NCBI RefSeq assembly: GCF_049651025.1
Contig: NZ_JBASBH010000101.1
Coordinates: forward strand, 1 to 63,991
DNA length: 63,991 nt
From: Parvibaculum sp049651025
GTDB taxonomy: Bacteria; Pseudomonadota; Alphaproteobacteria; Parvibaculales; Parvibaculaceae
Direction: 5' to 3'
In this document: positions 62,595 to 63,991 of the stretch, one piece after another
How the letters are laid out: each line of letters opens with the position of its first letter
Position numbering within the stretch: position 1 is the stretch's first letter
Translations under genes and position numbers: made by a program
Notes under the pieces: model-generated
Seen by the model: the letters and a program-made list of their open reading frames with translations, nothing else
What the model was told of the DNA's origin: nothing
Databases searched by the model: none

Positions 62595-63991
62595 TCAAAA
62601 CTGAAAATAGAGAAATTCGCTGACACGCTGCAGGCTGAGCAGCGATGCCGCCGCGCCAGCGCCCACCGCCGCAGCAAAGCCGAGACCGGGCCGCCACAGC
62701 GCCAGATTGCGCAGCGATGAGACGAGGATCGGGTCCTTGCGAAGATCGTGCGACGAGTAGTTGAAGGCCGGGCGCACACGCGCCATCCATTGTTGTGTGT
62801 TCGGCCAGAACCAGACGACGCCCATCCAGAAGGCAAGCCAGAGGAGATCGCGCGTGAGGGCCACCGGCGAGATGTCGGGCGTCCATGCGACCAGGCCCCG
62901 ATAGATCGCAAAGGCCGCATCGACGTCGGTTGCGCGGAAAAATACCCAGGCCAATGCGACGCAGAGAAAGGTGATCGCCCGCGCAATGCCGCGCGACCAC
63001 CAGCGATTGATCGGGCGCGTCCAGATTGCGCGCCAGCCGTGATTGAGGATCAGCATGGCGCCGTGCAGCGCGCCCCAGAAGACGAAGGTCCAGGCTGCGC
63101 CATGCCAGAGCCCTCCAATCGCCATGGTGAGGAAGAGATTGACGTAGCGCCGCGTCTTGCCCCGCCTGTTGCCGCCCAGCGCGATATAGAGGTAGTCGCG
63201 CAGAAAGCGCGACAGGGTCATATGCCAGCGCCGCCAGAAATCGGTGATGCTCGTCGCCTGATATGGTGAGTGAAAGTTCAACGGCAGCTTGATACCGAAA
63301 ATGCGCGACGCGCCTATCGCCATGTCCGAATAGCCGGAAAAATCGAAATAGAGCTGGAACGTATAGGCGAGCATCCCCTCCCATGCGCGAAGGAAAAGGA
63401 TTTCCTTGCCCGAGCCTGCATCGGCAAAGACCGAGCTTGCAAGCGGCGCGAGATTGTCTGCAAGCACGACTTTCTTGAAGAGGCCGATGAAGAAGATCGT
63501 CAGGCCGATGGCGAGGTTCATGCGATCGAAGCGGAAGCTCCGCTCGCGCTTCGTCTGGCTGAAGATTTCGTGGTGATGAACGATGGGCCCCGCAATCAAT
63601 TGCGGGAAGAACATCACGAAGAAACAATATTCGAGAAAGCTGTGCGGCTCGACATGGCCGCGCCCTGCATCGACGAGATAGGCGATCTTCTGAAAAGTGA
63701 AAAAGGAAATCGCGAGCGGCAAGATGATGTGTTGCAACGGCCAGTCGGTGCCGGCGGTTTCATTCACGGTGCGAATGAAAAAATCCGTGTATTTGAAATA
63801 GGCAAGCGCCGCGAGATCGACTGTTACGCCGAATGTCACCAGCAGGTTCTTGTGCCCGCCGCCCGACTTTATGCGCTCATTGAGGATCAGGCGCGCAAGC
63901 AGGAAATTGAAGACAGCGAGCCCGATCAGCAGCGGCAGATAGATCGGGTTCCACCACCCATAGAAAAACAGCGAGGCGAGAACGAGAAAGC
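62595..63991 (-). CDS. MBOAT-family O-acyltransferase (5' end beyond the window)
   Basis: A multi-pass membrane enzyme of the AlgI/DltB type, of which about 465 residues are visible. The frame is open to the window edge (… ASLFFYGWWNPIYLPLLIGL …), so the GTG at 63839 is not the start. Motifs include FFPQLIAGPIVHH, FYFDFSGYSDMAIG-like (LYFDFSGYSDMAIGASRIFG), the RRWHMTLSRFLRDYLYIALG motif and the catalytic His in GGLWHGAAWTFVFWG. It transfers an acyl group across the inner membrane to a polysaccharide. Confidence 0.92.
   Translation of the reverse strand, partial: FLVLASLFFYGWWNPIYLPLLIGLAVFNFLLARLILNERIKSGGGHKNLLVTFGVTVDLAALAYFKYTDFFIRTVNETAGTDWPLQHIILPLAISFFTFQKIAYLVDAGRGHVEPHSFLEYCFFVMFFPQLIAGPIVHHHEIFSQTKRERSFRFDRMNLAIGLTIFFIGLFKKVVLADNLAPLASSVFADAGSGKEILFLRAWEGMLAYTFQLYFDFSGYSDMAIGASRIFGIKLPLNFHSPYQATSITDFWRRWHMTLSRFLRDYLYIALGGNRRGKTRRYVNLFLTMAIGGLWHGAAWTFVFWGALHGAMLILNHGWRAIWTRPINRWWSRGIARAITFLCVALAWVFFRATDVDAAFAIYRGLVAWTPDISPVALTRDLLWLAFWMGVVWFWPNTQQWMARVRPAFNYSSHDLRKDPILVSSLRNLALWRPGLGFAAAVGAGAAASLLSLQRVSEFLYFQF

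Overview
The window looks like the chromosome of an alphaproteobacterium, probably in or near the Hyphomicrobiales (a Parvibaculum-like degrader is a guess). The reasons are the gene orders rlpA-dacA-tmk-(M23)-holB-metG-tatD-MBL and sdhE-mfd next to recG, a short Zn-free MetRS, a DUF502 protein, an IalB-family protein, an HWE/HisKA_2 sensor kinase, and many CoA-linked catabolic genes. These placements come from gene families and gene order; no database search was made.

Layout. (1) 1-9.5 kb is a heavy-metal resistance block. It has a DMT permease with an extremely His-rich tail (5' end cut by the window), a CadR/ZntR-like MerR regulator divergent from a Zn/Cd/Pb P1B-ATPase with a classical 19-bp-spaced MerR promoter, and a tightly overlapping minus-strand czcCBA-type RND operon that includes a PII-like gene and a small exported Cys/His protein at its head. 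(2) 9.5-13.5 kb is a decayed accessory zone: an IS1182-type transposase remnant, a frameshifted gene, a 5'-truncated gene, a 500-residue protein of unknown role, and a perfect 18-bp inverted repeat overlapping a 16-codon ORF. (3) 13.7-22.8 kb is core: a PepSY protein, then a long minus-strand housekeeping cluster for cell wall, nucleotide, replication and translation functions. (4) 23-44 kb is mixed metabolism and transport: MmgE/PrpD, a DHA2 efflux pump, an HWE kinase, tRNA-Ser(UGA), two hotdog thioesterases, two tandem six-cysteine secreted paralogues, GST, an MFS / gamma-carbonic-anhydrase-like / MFS set, a malyl-CoA-lyase-like enzyme, an Old Yellow Enzyme, HspQ, IalB, a YejA-like binding protein and a FadL porin. 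(5) 43.7-49.9 kb is acyl-CoA chemistry: VOC enzyme, alpha-methylacyl-CoA racemase coupled to a histidine phosphatase, a CoA ligase, an SDR and a FrnE-like DsbA. (6) 50-57.5 kb holds mfd, sdhE, recG and DUF502. (7) 57.7-61 kb is a four-gene operon with an APH-type kinase plus a DUF6285 protein, resembling the LvaA/LvaB hydroxyacyl-CoA kinase pair, next to an enoyl-CoA hydratase. (8) 61-64 kb holds a PAS protein and an MBOAT/SGNH O-acylation pair cut by the window end.

The genes suggest an organism that lives on hydrophobic or branched acids: FadL uptake, CoA ligases, racemase, hydratase, thioesterases and a putative hydroxyacyl-CoA kinase. It also carries an acquired metal-efflux island. The most interesting leads are the LvaAB-like operon, the tandem six-Cys secreted pair, the MFS-gammaCA-MFS set, the PII-like protein inside the RND operon, and the leader-ORF/hairpin at 13.43-13.51 kb.
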